Positions 7,886-14,597 of a stretch of DNA of 34,171 nucleotides are shown one piece after another. Each line of letters opens with the position of its first letter. Position 1 is the stretch's first letter. The stretch comes from JBBSOW01 sp038259365. Its GTDB lineage: Bacteria > Actinomycetota > Actinomycetes > Propionibacteriales > Propionibacteriaceae. Where the stretch lies: NCBI GenBank assembly GCA_038259365.1, contig JBBSOW010000028.1, forward strand, positions 1 to 34,171, read 5' to 3'. Below the pieces are notes generated by a model, which was not told where the DNA came from, did not search any database, and saw only the letters and a list, made by a program, of their open reading frames with translations. The position numbers and the translations under genes are program-made.

Positions 7886-9385
7886 TCAGCTCATCGACTG
7901 GGCAAGGTCGATCAGGGTGCGAACCCCGAAACCGGTGCCGCCGGGCACGACGTAGCCGTAGGGGCCGCCCTCGTGAAACGCAGGTCCGGCAATGTCGAGG
8001 TGAGCCCAGTTCTGATCGGGCACGAAGCGCTGCAAGAAGGCCGCCGCGGCCGAGGTGCCCCCGTACCGGCTGCCGGTCGTCGAGCGCAGATCAGCCACCT
8101 TGGAGTCCAGGTCCTCGGCGATCTCATCGGGGATCGGTAGCGGCCAGAGTCCTTCTCCGGAGGTAACGGCAGCGTCGAGCACGCGCTGGCTGGTCGCCTC
8201 GTCGCTGCTCACCAGGCCGGCGGTGCGTAAGCCGAGGGCTACCAGGCAGGCGCCGGTCAGGGTGGCGATGTCGACGATCAGGTCGGGCTCGTCCTCGACG
8301 GAGCGGGCCAGGGCGTCGGCCATGACCAGGCGACCCTCGGCGTCGGAGTTCATGTTCTCCACCGTGGTGCCGCCGTAGATCGAGAGCACATCGCTGGGCC
8401 GGTAGGCCGTCGAGGAGGGCAGGTTCTCGGCCAGCGCGGCGTAGGCCGTGACGTTGGTGGCGATGCCGCATTCCGCGATCGCGCCGACGGCGGCGATGAC
8501 CGCCGCGGCCCCGGACATGTCCGACTTCATGGTCAGCATGGAGTTGCCGGGTTTGAGGCTGAGACCACCGGAATCGAAGGTGATGCCCTTGCCCACCAAT
8601 GCCAGGTGTTGCTTGGCGCCGCGGGGACGATAGGTCATCCGTACCAGCCGGGGCTTGCGTGCGGATCCGGCGCCAACGCCGACCAGGCCGCCGTAACCGA
8701 GCTTCTCCAGCTCCTCGTCGTCAAGGATCTCTACCGTGACCTTGGTCTTGTCGAGGTAGTCCTCGGCGGCCCGGGCGAAGGTTTCTGGATAGAGCAAGTT
8801 GGGGGGAATGTTGATCCACTCTCGCGCGGCCACAACGGCTGTGGCGCGCGCCTGCGCGATACGCGACAAAGAGGCGTCGCGAAGCGGCGTGATGACGGCG
8901 ACCTCGGCCACGGGGGTCGTCGGGGCGTCCTTGGCGCTGACCCCGGTGTAGGAGTAACCGCCGATGAGCGCTCCCTCGGCGATCGCCAACACCTGCTCGG
9001 GCTCACCGACGCCGAGCGAGAAGCCGATCTTGGCCGGCTTGGCGTCTTCGGCGCGCAGACCGGCGACGGCCCGGACGGCGTCCCCGCAGATCCGACGAAG
9101 CTGTTCCGGGGTTGGTTCGTCAGCGCCTAGCCCGACCACGAGCAGCCGGCAGCCATCCAGTGAGGGCAAACCCGTGGTGCGGCCGCGATCGGTGCGGGCG
9201 CCCAGATCAGCCGCCAGCGCGTCCACGCTCTGGCCGAACTCCTTCTTGAAGGCGCGCGAGCGCGGCGCGTCGAACCCGACGATGCCACCTTTGCCGAGAC
9301 CCAAGACCAGCCAATCAAGATCACGGCTCGGCTTGGCTTGGATGGACAGGGACGGCTGGTTGGGCGCGGGCTGGGAGAGCGGCAT
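7886..9385 (-). CDS. pepA: Leucyl aminopeptidase (M17 family)
   Basis: Cytosolic metallo-aminopeptidase that releases N-terminal amino acids; family members are hexamers with two metal ions per active site. The C-terminal catalytic domain is intact: KGITFDSGGLSLKPG with the metal-binding Lys and Asp, KSDMSGAAAV with another Asp, and NSDAEGRLVMADAL, the family signature (usually NTDAEGRL), which provides the Asp-Glu ligands and the Arg of the bicarbonate site. The N-terminal domain (about residues 1-180) is the usual variable macro-like domain. The length of 499 aa is typical. ATG 9385 has AGGTAGG just upstream. It diverges from gcvT and is close to lpdA, an arrangement common in actinobacteria. 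Confidence 0.96.
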   Translation of the reverse strand: MPLSQPAPNQPSLSIQAKPSRDLDWLVLGLGKGGIVGFDAPRSRAFKKEFGQSVDALAADLGARTDRGRTTGLPSLDGCRLLVVGLGADEPTPEQLRRICGDAVRAVAGLRAEDAKPAKIGFSLGVGEPEQVLAIAEGALIGGYSYTGVSAKDAPTTPVAEVAVITPLRDASLSRIAQARATAVVAAREWINIPPNLLYPETFARAAEDYLDKTKVTVEILDDEELEKLGYGGLVGVGAGSARKPRLVRMTYRPRGAKQHLALVGKGITFDSGGLSLKPGNSMLTMKSDMSGAAAVIAAVGAIAECGIATNVTAYAALAENLPSSTAYRPSDVLSIYGGTTVENMNSDAEGRLVMADALARSVEDEPDLIVDIATLTGACLVALGLRTAGLVSSDEATSQRVLDAAVTSGEGLWPLPIPDEIAEDLDSKVADLRSTTGSRYGGTSAAAAFLQRFVPDQNWAHLDIAGPAFHEGGPYGYVVPGGTGFGVRTLIDLAQSMS

Positions 9386-9472
9386 GGCCTACCTTTCGAT
9401 ACGAGCTTTGGCGATGTGCGACTGGGTGTTGGCGCGCGAGTGCGGCCTGGGCGCCACCGGGTTCAGGAATTC

Positions 9473-9478
9473 ACCCTA
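9473..9478 (-). promoter_or_regulatory. Possible -10 box of pepA
   Basis: TAGGGT on the minus strand, about 87 bases before the pepA start in the 135-bp divergent region shared with gcvT. No clear -35 was found, so this is a weak call. Confidence 0.25.
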
Positions 9479-9508
9479 ACCCGTTACCCCGGTGCGCTCG
9501 CTAGTGCC

Positions 9509-9514
9509 TAAGCT
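9509..9514 (+). promoter_or_regulatory. -10 box of gcvT, leaderless type
   Basis: TAAGCT ends six bases before the GTG start of gcvT, and there is no Shine-Dalgarno sequence. TTACCC at 9484-9489, 19 bases upstream, is a possible -35. Confidence 0.5.
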
Positions 9515-9520
9515 GACCCT

Positions 9521-10642
9521 GTGGAACTCATGGAATCGCCGTTACACGCCGCTCACGAACAGGCCGGCGCCAAGTTCGCCGAGTTCGGTGGTTGGCGGAT
9601 GCCGTTGGAATACCGCGGCGGGGGAGTCCTGGCCGAGCACCTGGCAGTGCGGGAGGCGGTCGGCCTCTTCGACGTCAGTCACCTCGGCAAGGCGACGATG
9701 TCGGGTCCCGGCGCCGTGGCGGCGGCCAACGCCATTCTCAGCAACGACCTCGACAAGATTGCGGCCGGCAAGAGCCAATACACGATGTTGTGCAACGTCG
9801 ACGGTGGCGTGGTGGACGACCTCATCGCCTACCGGATCAGTGACGACGAGCTGTTCCTGATCCCCAATGCTGCCAACTGTGCCGCGGTGATCCAGGCCCT
9901 GAAAGCCGGCTCCGGTCCAGACATCGAGATCACCGACCAGCATCGCGAGTTCGCGGTGATCGCCGTTCAGGGTCCCAAAAGCGTCGAGCTGTTGACTCGG
10001 CTGGGTCTGCCCACCGGGCACGGTTACATGAGCTTCGAGCGAATCGACTGGCAGCCGGGGGAGAGCCCGCTCGGGGGGCCGGTTTCCATGACGGTGTGTC
10101 GCACTGGCTACACCGGCGAGCAGGGTTATGAGCTCGTTCTCCCCTCCGCCGCGGCGCCGGGGTTGTGGGCAGAACTCGCCCGGGGTGCGGCCGAACTCGG
10201 TGGACGGCCGGCGGGGTTGGCGGCGCGCGACACGCTACGCACCGAGATGGGCTACCCGCTGCATGGTCAAGACCTCGGACCACACATCACCCCGGTGATG
10301 GCCCGCTCCGGCTGGGCGGTCGGCTGGAAGAAGGACACCTTCTCCGGAGACGTGGCCCTGCGGGCCCAACGCGAACGAGGCGCCGAGCGGCTGCTTCGCG
10401 GCCTCAAGGCGGTCGGTCGTGGGATTCCTCGACCCCACATGGAGGTCGTCGACGATCAGGGCCGCCCGATCGGGGAGGTGACCTCGGGAACCTTCTCGCC
10501 CACGCTGAAGACCGGTATTGCGCTGGCGTTGCTCGACGCCGACGTCGTGGAGGGGGAGCGCGTGCAGGTGGCCATCCGCTCGCGGCGCGAACCGTTCGAG
10601 GTGGTCAAGCCGCCGTTTGTGCAGGCCTCCACGCAGAACTGA
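9521..10642 (+). CDS. gcvT: Aminomethyltransferase, glycine cleavage T protein
   Basis: T protein of the glycine cleavage system: moves the methylene group from aminomethyl-lipoyl H protein to tetrahydrofolate and releases ammonia. The 373 residues match the family from end to end: the N-terminal SPLHAAHEQAGAKFAEFGGWRMPLEY, FDVSHLGK, the folate-site region, SRTGYTGEQGYEL-like CRTGYTGEQGYELVLP, LAARDTLRTEMGYPLHGQD, and the C-terminal barrel with EVTSGTFSPTLKTGIALA. GTG 9521 is preferred because a -10 box lies six bases before it; the ATG three codons later is the alternative. The H and P proteins are not in this window. The nearby lipA/lipB could supply lipoyl for H protein, but that is inference. 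Confidence 0.95.
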   Translation: MELMESPLHAAHEQAGAKFAEFGGWRMPLEYRGGGVLAEHLAVREAVGLFDVSHLGKATMSGPGAVAAANAILSNDLDKIAAGKSQYTMLCNVDGGVVDDLIAYRISDDELFLIPNAANCAAVIQALKAGSGPDIEITDQHREFAVIAVQGPKSVELLTRLGLPTGHGYMSFERIDWQPGESPLGGPVSMTVCRTGYTGEQGYELVLPSAAAPGLWAELARGAAELGGRPAGLAARDTLRTEMGYPLHGQDLGPHITPVMARSGWAVGWKKDTFSGDVALRAQRERGAERLLRGLKAVGRGIPRPHMEVVDDQGRPIGEVTSGTFSPTLKTGIALALLDADVVEGERVQVAIRSRREPFEVVKPPFVQASTQN

Positions 10643-10646
10643 GGCT

Positions 10647-10865
10647 TCACACCGGGTCGAGACCCATCGGACCGTAGAGGAGGCGATCCTCGCCTTCGTA
10701 AAGCGAAACCGCGCTCAGTCCGGCCGCGCGCAACTCTTCGAAGTTCTCGGTCAGCCACGCCTCGGCGGCCTCCTGGGAATCGAACTCCTCCGCCAGCCCG
10801 GCAGCGGAACTCTGCGGGGTGGCCCTTTCGCCGGTCCGGTCGATTGCTTGCCAATGAAACGACAC
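10647..10865 (-). CDS. Small conserved hypothetical protein, 72 aa
   Basis: A short acidic protein beginning VSFHWQAIDRTGE, with a middle section EEFDSQEAAEAWLTENFEEL and an end LYEGEDRLLYGPMGLDPV. The spacing of aromatic and acidic residues resembles a family of small actinobacterial proteins of unknown role that I recognise only loosely. GTG 10865 is chosen because GGGGG stands seven bases upstream. An earlier in-frame GTG at 10892 would overlap the end of the upstream DUF3043 gene by 14 bases. The gene is 13 bp downstream of DUF3043 on the same strand and converges with gcvT with only four bases between the stops. Function unknown. Confidence 0.7.
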   Translation of the reverse strand: MSFHWQAIDRTGERATPQSSAAGLAEEFDSQEAAEAWLTENFEELRAAGLSAVSLYEGEDRLLYGPMGLDPV

Positions 10866-10878
10866 CGCCGAACCCCCG

Positions 10879-11463
10879 TCAGTAGCTCTCACCGCGTTGA
10901 ACCCGGGGCCGCGGCATCCGCAGCCGACGCATCTGGATGCACCGGTTGGCGCCGTACAACATCAGGCCGCGCAGCGGGGTCTGCGGCAGGCGCTCGGCGT
11001 GCAGCTTCTTATAACCACGCCACATGAGGGCGATGTCGAGGATCACCAACCCGAGGTAGCTGTACATCAAGATCATCGACACCAGCGTCGCCGGGGGCCA
11101 GAAGTTCTGCGCCAGGGTCAGGCCGAGAATGAGCAGCAGGCCCGGGAGCAAGAACTCTCCCAGGCGTCGATGCGCGTCGATGTGATCACGCAGCAGGGCC
11201 CGGGCAGGAGTGTTGTCGGCCGCCCGCATGTGGTCCAGGCGCTGGCTCCGATTCGAGGCGCCCTGTCGCCTGCGCGCCTCCTTCTTGGTGAGGCTCGGAT
11301 TGAGTCGCTCGCGCCGAGCCGCCTCTGCCTGTCTTCGGGTGGGCGTCGGCCCGCTCTTGCGGCCGCGCGGGGCGGGTTCGCTCGCAGCCGACTGCGCGTT
11401 GCTTGGGTCAGCCACGGGCTCGTCCTTGCGCCCGTAGGACTTGAAGAGGGGAAATCCGGCCAC
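10879..11463 (-). CDS. DUF3043 family membrane protein
   Basis: A 194-residue protein with a long basic hydrophilic N-terminus containing GRKSGPTPTRRQAEAARRERL (residues about 36-56), a typical DUF3043 mark. Next comes a segment AADNTPARALLRDHIDAHRRLGEF before two membrane helices (LLPGLLLILGLTLAQNFW and LVSMILMYSYLGLVILDIAL). The basic C-terminus ends in MRRLRMPRPRV. GTG 11463 is chosen because AGGAG stands eight bases upstream; a GTG three codons earlier overlaps that site. Open frame further upstream reads into the divergent pspA region and is not coding. The role of the family is unknown. It is the first gene of a two-gene leftward unit with the 72-aa protein. Confidence 0.88.
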   Translation of the reverse strand: MAGFPLFKSYGRKDEPVADPSNAQSAASEPAPRGRKSGPTPTRRQAEAARRERLNPSLTKKEARRRQGASNRSQRLDHMRAADNTPARALLRDHIDAHRRLGEFLLPGLLLILGLTLAQNFWPPATLVSMILMYSYLGLVILDIALMWRGYKKLHAERLPQTPLRGLMLYGANRCIQMRRLRMPRPRVQRGESY

Positions 11464-11559
11464 GTCGCTCACTCCTGCAGTTGGTTGGGTCAACCCTGAT
11501 TCTCTCCCAGTATTTACCCCAAAACCCAATCCCGCCCGACGCAGACCCCGCCGACGGCA

Positions 11560-11565
11560 TAGGCT
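11560..11565 (+). promoter_or_regulatory. Candidate -10 box of pspA
   Basis: TAGGCT lies 51 bases before the pspA start and ten bases before the small upstream ORF at 11576. No strong -35 is visible. The transcript would carry a leader of roughly 45 bases. Confidence 0.4.
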
Positions 11566-11575
11566 GAGGGCGACG

Positions 11576-11620
11576 ATGGTGCACAATCCGCCGCCCCGGA
11601 AGGAACTTCGAACACGATGA
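11576..11620 (+). other. Short upstream ORF (14 codons) overlapping the pspA start
   Basis: ATG GTG opens a frame reading MVHNPPPRKELRTR that ends in TGA at 11618-11620, overlapping the pspA ATG by ATGA. The pspA ribosome binding sequence (GGAAGGA) lies inside it. This could couple pspA translation to the small ORF, or be chance. Confidence 0.35.
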
Positions 11621-12447
11621 GTGGCATTTTCAGGCGTATCTCCATGATCTTTCACGCCAAGGCCGACAAGGTCCTCGATAAGGCCGAAGATCCTCGCCAG
11701 ACCCTGGACTACTCCTACCAGCGCCAGCTGGAGCTGCTGCAGAAGGTGCGCCGCGGAGTGGCGGACGTGGCCACCAGCCGCAAGCGGGTCGAACTGCAGG
11801 CGGCTCAGCTGAACACCCAGGTGGACAAGTTGAACGGCCAGGCGCACAAGGCCCTCGAGGTGGGCCGGGAAGATCTGGCCCGCGAGGCGCTGACCCGCAA
11901 GTCCGGCCTGCAACAACAGCTCGGAGATCTGCAGACCCAGCACGCGCAGTTGCAAGGCGAAGAGGAGAAGCTGGTCCGAGCCAGCCAACGCCTCCAAGCG
12001 AAGGTGGACGCGTTCCGCACGCGTAAGGAGACCATCAAGGCGACCTATTCCGCCGCCGAGGCACAGACTCGGATCAACGAAGCCTTCTCCGGTATCGGGG
12101 AGGAGATGGGCGACGTCGGCCTAGCCGTGCAGCGGGCCGAGGACAAGACGGCGCAGATGCAAGCGCGCGCCGGGGCCGTCGACGAACTCCTCGCCAGCGG
12201 GGTGCTCGAAGACCCTAGCGGCATGATGAAGGACGACATCACCCGCGAGCTCGATCAACTGGCCTCCACCGGCGACGTCGAGAGCGAACTCGCCTCCATG
12301 AAGGCCGAGCTCGAAGGCTCTTCTGCCTCGAAGCGGGAAGCCCTCGAGGCCGGGGAAGCAGAGTTCACGACCTATCCCGCCCAGGCTGAGCCGAGCGGCA
12401 ACGGCGCCGACGAGGCCGGGTCGTCGACAGAAGGCGGCCTACGATGA
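11617..12447 (+). CDS. pspA: Phage shock protein A (PspA/IM30/Vipp1 family)
   Basis: Membrane-binding ESCRT-III-like protein that protects the inner membrane under envelope stress. The 276 residues are almost wholly helical and rich in Gln, Lys, Glu and Arg, with the family start MSGIFRRISMIFHAKADKVLDKAEDPRQTLDYSYQRQ and a long coiled coil (about residues 25-185). The N-terminal amphipathic helix (about residues 1-20) is the expected membrane contact. A short hydrophilic tail follows residue 230. ATG 11617 matches the family start; GGAAGGA lies about 12 bases upstream, somewhat far. The next gene, pspAA, overlaps its stop by ATGA. No PspB/PspC or PspF gene is in the window. Confidence 0.95.
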   Translation: MSGIFRRISMIFHAKADKVLDKAEDPRQTLDYSYQRQLELLQKVRRGVADVATSRKRVELQAAQLNTQVDKLNGQAHKALEVGREDLAREALTRKSGLQQQLGDLQTQHAQLQGEEEKLVRASQRLQAKVDAFRTRKETIKATYSAAEAQTRINEAFSGIGEEMGDVGLAVQRAEDKTAQMQARAGAVDELLASGVLEDPSGMMKDDITRELDQLASTGDVESELASMKAELEGSSASKREALEAGEAEFTTYPAQAEPSGNGADEAGSSTEGGLR

Positions 12448-12731
12448 TCGTGCGGATCCTCAACGAAGGCCAGTGGACCGTGGCCGATAGCGTCATCGCC
12501 GAACTCAACGTCGTCGACGATGCCATCGAACAGGCCGTGGATGTCAACGATCAAGACCGGCTGAGCGAGGCCCTGGGTCAGCTGCTGGAGAAGATTCGCG
12601 CCCACGGGGAGCCAGTCCCCGACGAGGATCTGGTGGATTCCGACCTGATCCTCCCCGACGGGTCGGCCACCGTTGCCGAGGTCCGTGATTGGCTCACCGA
12701 AGGCAACGAGGGGCTTATCCCCGGCCGATGA
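12444..12731 (+). CDS. pspAA: PspA-associated protein PspAA
   Basis: A 95-residue acidic protein beginning MIVRILNEGQWTVADSVIAELNVVDDAIEQAV, the typical start of the PspAA family that accompanies PspA in actinobacteria and other phyla (from the comparative literature on Psp systems). The C-terminal half, LILPDGSATVAEVRDWLTEGNEGLIPG, is also typical. It has no membrane helix or cysteine. The ATG overlaps the pspA stop by ATGA, and its own stop overlaps the next ATG in the same way, so the three genes are translationally coupled. The molecular role is unsettled; it is presumed to act with PspA at the membrane. Confidence 0.88.
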   Translation: MIVRILNEGQWTVADSVIAELNVVDDAIEQAVDVNDQDRLSEALGQLLEKIRAHGEPVPDEDLVDSDLILPDGSATVAEVRDWLTEGNEGLIPGR

Positions 12732-13840
12732 AGGTCCTCATCACCGCCGGCGATGTCGTAGGCCTGAGCGCCTCGGCCGCAGGCGAAGCGGTCGCGCGTG
12801 GCTGGACCGATACGGTGCCGGGCGCCCAGGTCGCCGTGGTCGCTCTGGCCGAGGCGGGCCGAGAGTTCGTGCAGACCGTGGCCGAACTCGATTCCACCAG
12901 CGTCGGGCTCGTCGAACTCGAGAAGTCCGCGGATCTGACGCCGAGTGAGAGGCCGGAGGTCGTGGTCCTGGGGGTCAACGGCCCCACGCTCTGCGCGTTA
13001 TCCATCGAGGGCATCCGCAGCGACCGCCGCCTCACCGAGCGGGCCGACCTGGGCACCGGGGCTTGGGGACAGGCCCTCGCCAAACTTCTGATCGAGCGGG
13101 CGCGGCCAGCTGACACCATCCTGATCGATCTCTCCGGCATCCCCTGCCTCGACGGTGGGCGAGGCTTTCTCGCCGCCCTCGGGGCGAACGGAGCGCTACC
13201 GAGCGCCGAGAACGACGGAATCGAGCGCATCGATCTCTCCCCGGTTCTCGGGCTACTCGCCGGGGCGCAGCTCGTGGGCGTCGCCGGACGAGGCGAGGAA
13301 CAATCCGCCCTGCTGGGCCTGCGCGGGGTGGTGTCCATGGCGGCGAGCGCTGAGCGGGAAACCGGTGTTAGCCCCGACCCCGGTCGGTTGCTCGCGTGGG
13401 ATAGCGAGTTGGGCACGCTGGCCCGCCGGCTCGGGGTGGCCGATCCAGCGCCCGGGGCGGGCGCAGGCGGTGGACTGGGGTTGGCGATCCAAGCGCTCGG
13501 GGGCCAAATCATGACCGGCCCCCAATGGCTCGCCAAGGCGAGCGGGCTGGAGGAGACGGTGCGCCAGGCCGATCTCATCGTCACCTCGACCTCTCGCTAC
13601 GACTTCGCCAGCCGCGGCGGTGGGCTCGTGCAGGCGGTCGCGGACTGGGCGACCGCGGCGATGCGGCCGTGCATCGTGCTAGCCGGTGAGGTCGTGATCG
13701 GTGGGCGAGAACAGCGCACGATGGGGGTGGAATCGGCCTATCCGGTGCATTCCGACACCGTGGTGGGGACCGTTCGGCCCGTGACACCGGAGCAGCTTCG
13801 TGCCCTGGCGGGCCGCGTCGCGCACACCTGGAGCTGGTGA
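12728..13840 (+). CDS. Glycerate-kinase-family protein, probably catalytically degenerate
   Basis: A 370-residue protein with the two-domain layout of the GlxK/GarK glycerate kinase family. The family's GAGAxGGLG stretch survives as GAGAGGGLGLAIQALGGQI, followed by SGLEETVRQADLIVTST. However, motifs normally conserved for substrate and phosphate binding are altered. The N-terminal DSFKGSLSA region reads GDVVGLSASA, the ADGGEG region reads LAEAGREF, and the TGEGRxDxQTxxGK region reads TSTSRYDFASRGGG. ATG 12728 overlaps the pspAA stop by ATGA. The family fold is fairly clear; enzyme activity is doubtful, and its coupling to pspA-pspAA suggests a role in envelope stress or a sensor function rather than glycerate metabolism (inference). 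Confidence 0.75.
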   Translation: MKVLITAGDVVGLSASAAGEAVARGWTDTVPGAQVAVVALAEAGREFVQTVAELDSTSVGLVELEKSADLTPSERPEVVVLGVNGPTLCALSIEGIRSDRRLTERADLGTGAWGQALAKLLIERARPADTILIDLSGIPCLDGGRGFLAALGANGALPSAENDGIERIDLSPVLGLLAGAQLVGVAGRGEEQSALLGLRGVVSMAASAERETGVSPDPGRLLAWDSELGTLARRLGVADPAPGAGAGGGLGLAIQALGGQIMTGPQWLAKASGLEETVRQADLIVTSTSRYDFASRGGGLVQAVADWATAAMRPCIVLAGEVVIGGREQRTMGVESAYPVHSDTVVGTVRPVTPEQLRALAGRVAHTWSW

Positions 13841-13895
13841 ACCCACCTCGGTCTTCCCCCCGAGCGGCAGCGGAATAGCGTCGGTAGAATTTAGG

Positions 13896-13926
13896 TTGTC
13901 ACCAACGTAGGCTGTGTAGGGATAAT
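13896..13926 (+). promoter_or_regulatory. Candidate erpA promoter
   Basis: TTGTCA (13896-13901) and GATAAT (13921-13926) are separated by 19 bases. The spacing is a little long but both boxes are close to consensus. The start would lie about 60 bases before the erpA ATG. TAGGCT at 13908-13913 is an alternative -10. Confidence 0.4.
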
Positions 13927-13940
13927 TAGAGAGCGATCTC

Positions 13941-13956
13941 AGCCGACCTGTCGGCT
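13941..13956 (+). promoter_or_regulatory. Short perfect hairpin in the erpA leader
   Basis: AGCCGA CCTG TCGGCT forms a six-base-pair perfect inverted repeat with a four-base loop, between the candidate promoter and the erpA ribosome binding site. It could be a repressor site or an RNA hairpin; there is no U-tract, so not a normal terminator. Confidence 0.4.
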
Positions 13957-13994
13957 CGCGCCGATGCGTCACGTCACACGAACGGGAGAAACAT

Positions 13995-14342
13995 ATGACC
14001 ACGACTCAACCCCAGACCGAGGGTGTGCACCTCACCGACGGCGCGGCCGGTAAGGTCCGGACGCTGTTGGAGGGCGAAGGTCGCGAGGACCTGGCCCTTC
14101 GCATCGCGGTCCAGCCAGGCGGCTGCTCGGGCCTGCGCTATCAGCTCTTCTTCGACGAGCGCGAACTGGACGGCGACATCGTCGCCGATTTCTCCGGCGT
14201 TTCGGTTGTCACCGATCGCATGAGTTCGCCCTACCTGATGGGAGCGACCATCGACTTCGTCGACACCATCGAGAAGCAGGGTTTCACCATCGACAACCCG
14301 AACGCCGGGGGCTCCTGCGCCTGCGGCGACAGCTTCAGCTGA
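13995..14342 (+). CDS. erpA: Iron-sulfur cluster insertion protein ErpA (A-type carrier)
   Basis: A 115-residue A-type carrier that binds an iron-sulfur cluster and passes it to target proteins. The three conserved cysteines are present: C44 in QPGGCSGLRYQ and C108/C110 in the C-terminal GGSCACGDSFS. The HesB/IscA core includes LTDGAAGKVRTLL and the late IDFVDTIEKQGFTIDNPNA. ATG 13995 has GGGAGAAA upstream. Likely clients in this window are LipA, which needs two clusters, and the Rieske protein QcrA (inference). The gene stands alone, with its own promoter and a strong terminator. It lies directly before the cytochrome oxidase operon, as is common in actinobacteria. Confidence 0.94.
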   Translation: MTTTQPQTEGVHLTDGAAGKVRTLLEGEGREDLALRIAVQPGGCSGLRYQLFFDERELDGDIVADFSGVSVVTDRMSSPYLMGATIDFVDTIEKQGFTIDNPNAGGSCACGDSFS

Positions 14343-14378
14343 CCGCTTGATGCGACCCGGCTCGCCAGGCCGGCGCGG

Positions 14379-14413
14379 TGGCCCTCATCCGGAGTACGGA
14401 TGAGGGCCATTTT
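14379..14413 (+). terminator. Intrinsic terminator after erpA
   Basis: A perfect 13-base-pair stem (TGGCCCTCATCCG, loop GAGTA, CGGATGAGGGCCA) followed by TTTT, 37 bases after the erpA stop. This is the clearest rho-independent terminator in the window and separates erpA from ctaC. Confidence 0.92.
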
Positions 14414-14455
14414 GCTACGCTCGGGCGGACCGGGCGATTCTGCATATCAGCTCGG

Positions 14456-14483
14456 TCACAGACCGACCTGGCGGGGTCTGTGA
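14456..14483 (+). promoter_or_regulatory. Inverted repeat upstream of the ctaC promoter
   Basis: TCACAGACC and GGTCTGTGA form a perfect nine-base inverted repeat with a ten-base spacer. There is no T-tract. It is centred about 50 bases upstream of the expected ctaC transcription start, a usual place for an activator site. Confidence 0.5.
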
Positions 14484-14509
14484 TGGTGTGTCGGTATTGG
14501 GTCGTAGGT

Positions 14510-14515
14510 TAGGCT
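14510..14515 (+). promoter_or_regulatory. -10 box of the ctaCDF operon
   Basis: TAGGCT, 82 bases before the ctaC GTG. It lies inside an imperfect palindrome (GTATTG at 14494-14499 and CAATAC at 14523-14528). No good -35 is seen, which fits a promoter that needs an activator. Confidence 0.45.
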
Positions 14516-14597
14516 GAACGAACAATACGCAGGCCCATCTCGTCGTGGCCAAAACGATGCTGATGGGTGTTTGGTTTCTCTCCCGAAGGGATGTGAC

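Noticed and set aside
9386..9520. Possible small RNA or riboswitch before gcvT (a glycine riboswitch was considered)
   Set aside because: The gcvT -10 box lies six bases from the start codon, leaving no leader for a riboswitch, and no conserved aptamer pattern was seen.
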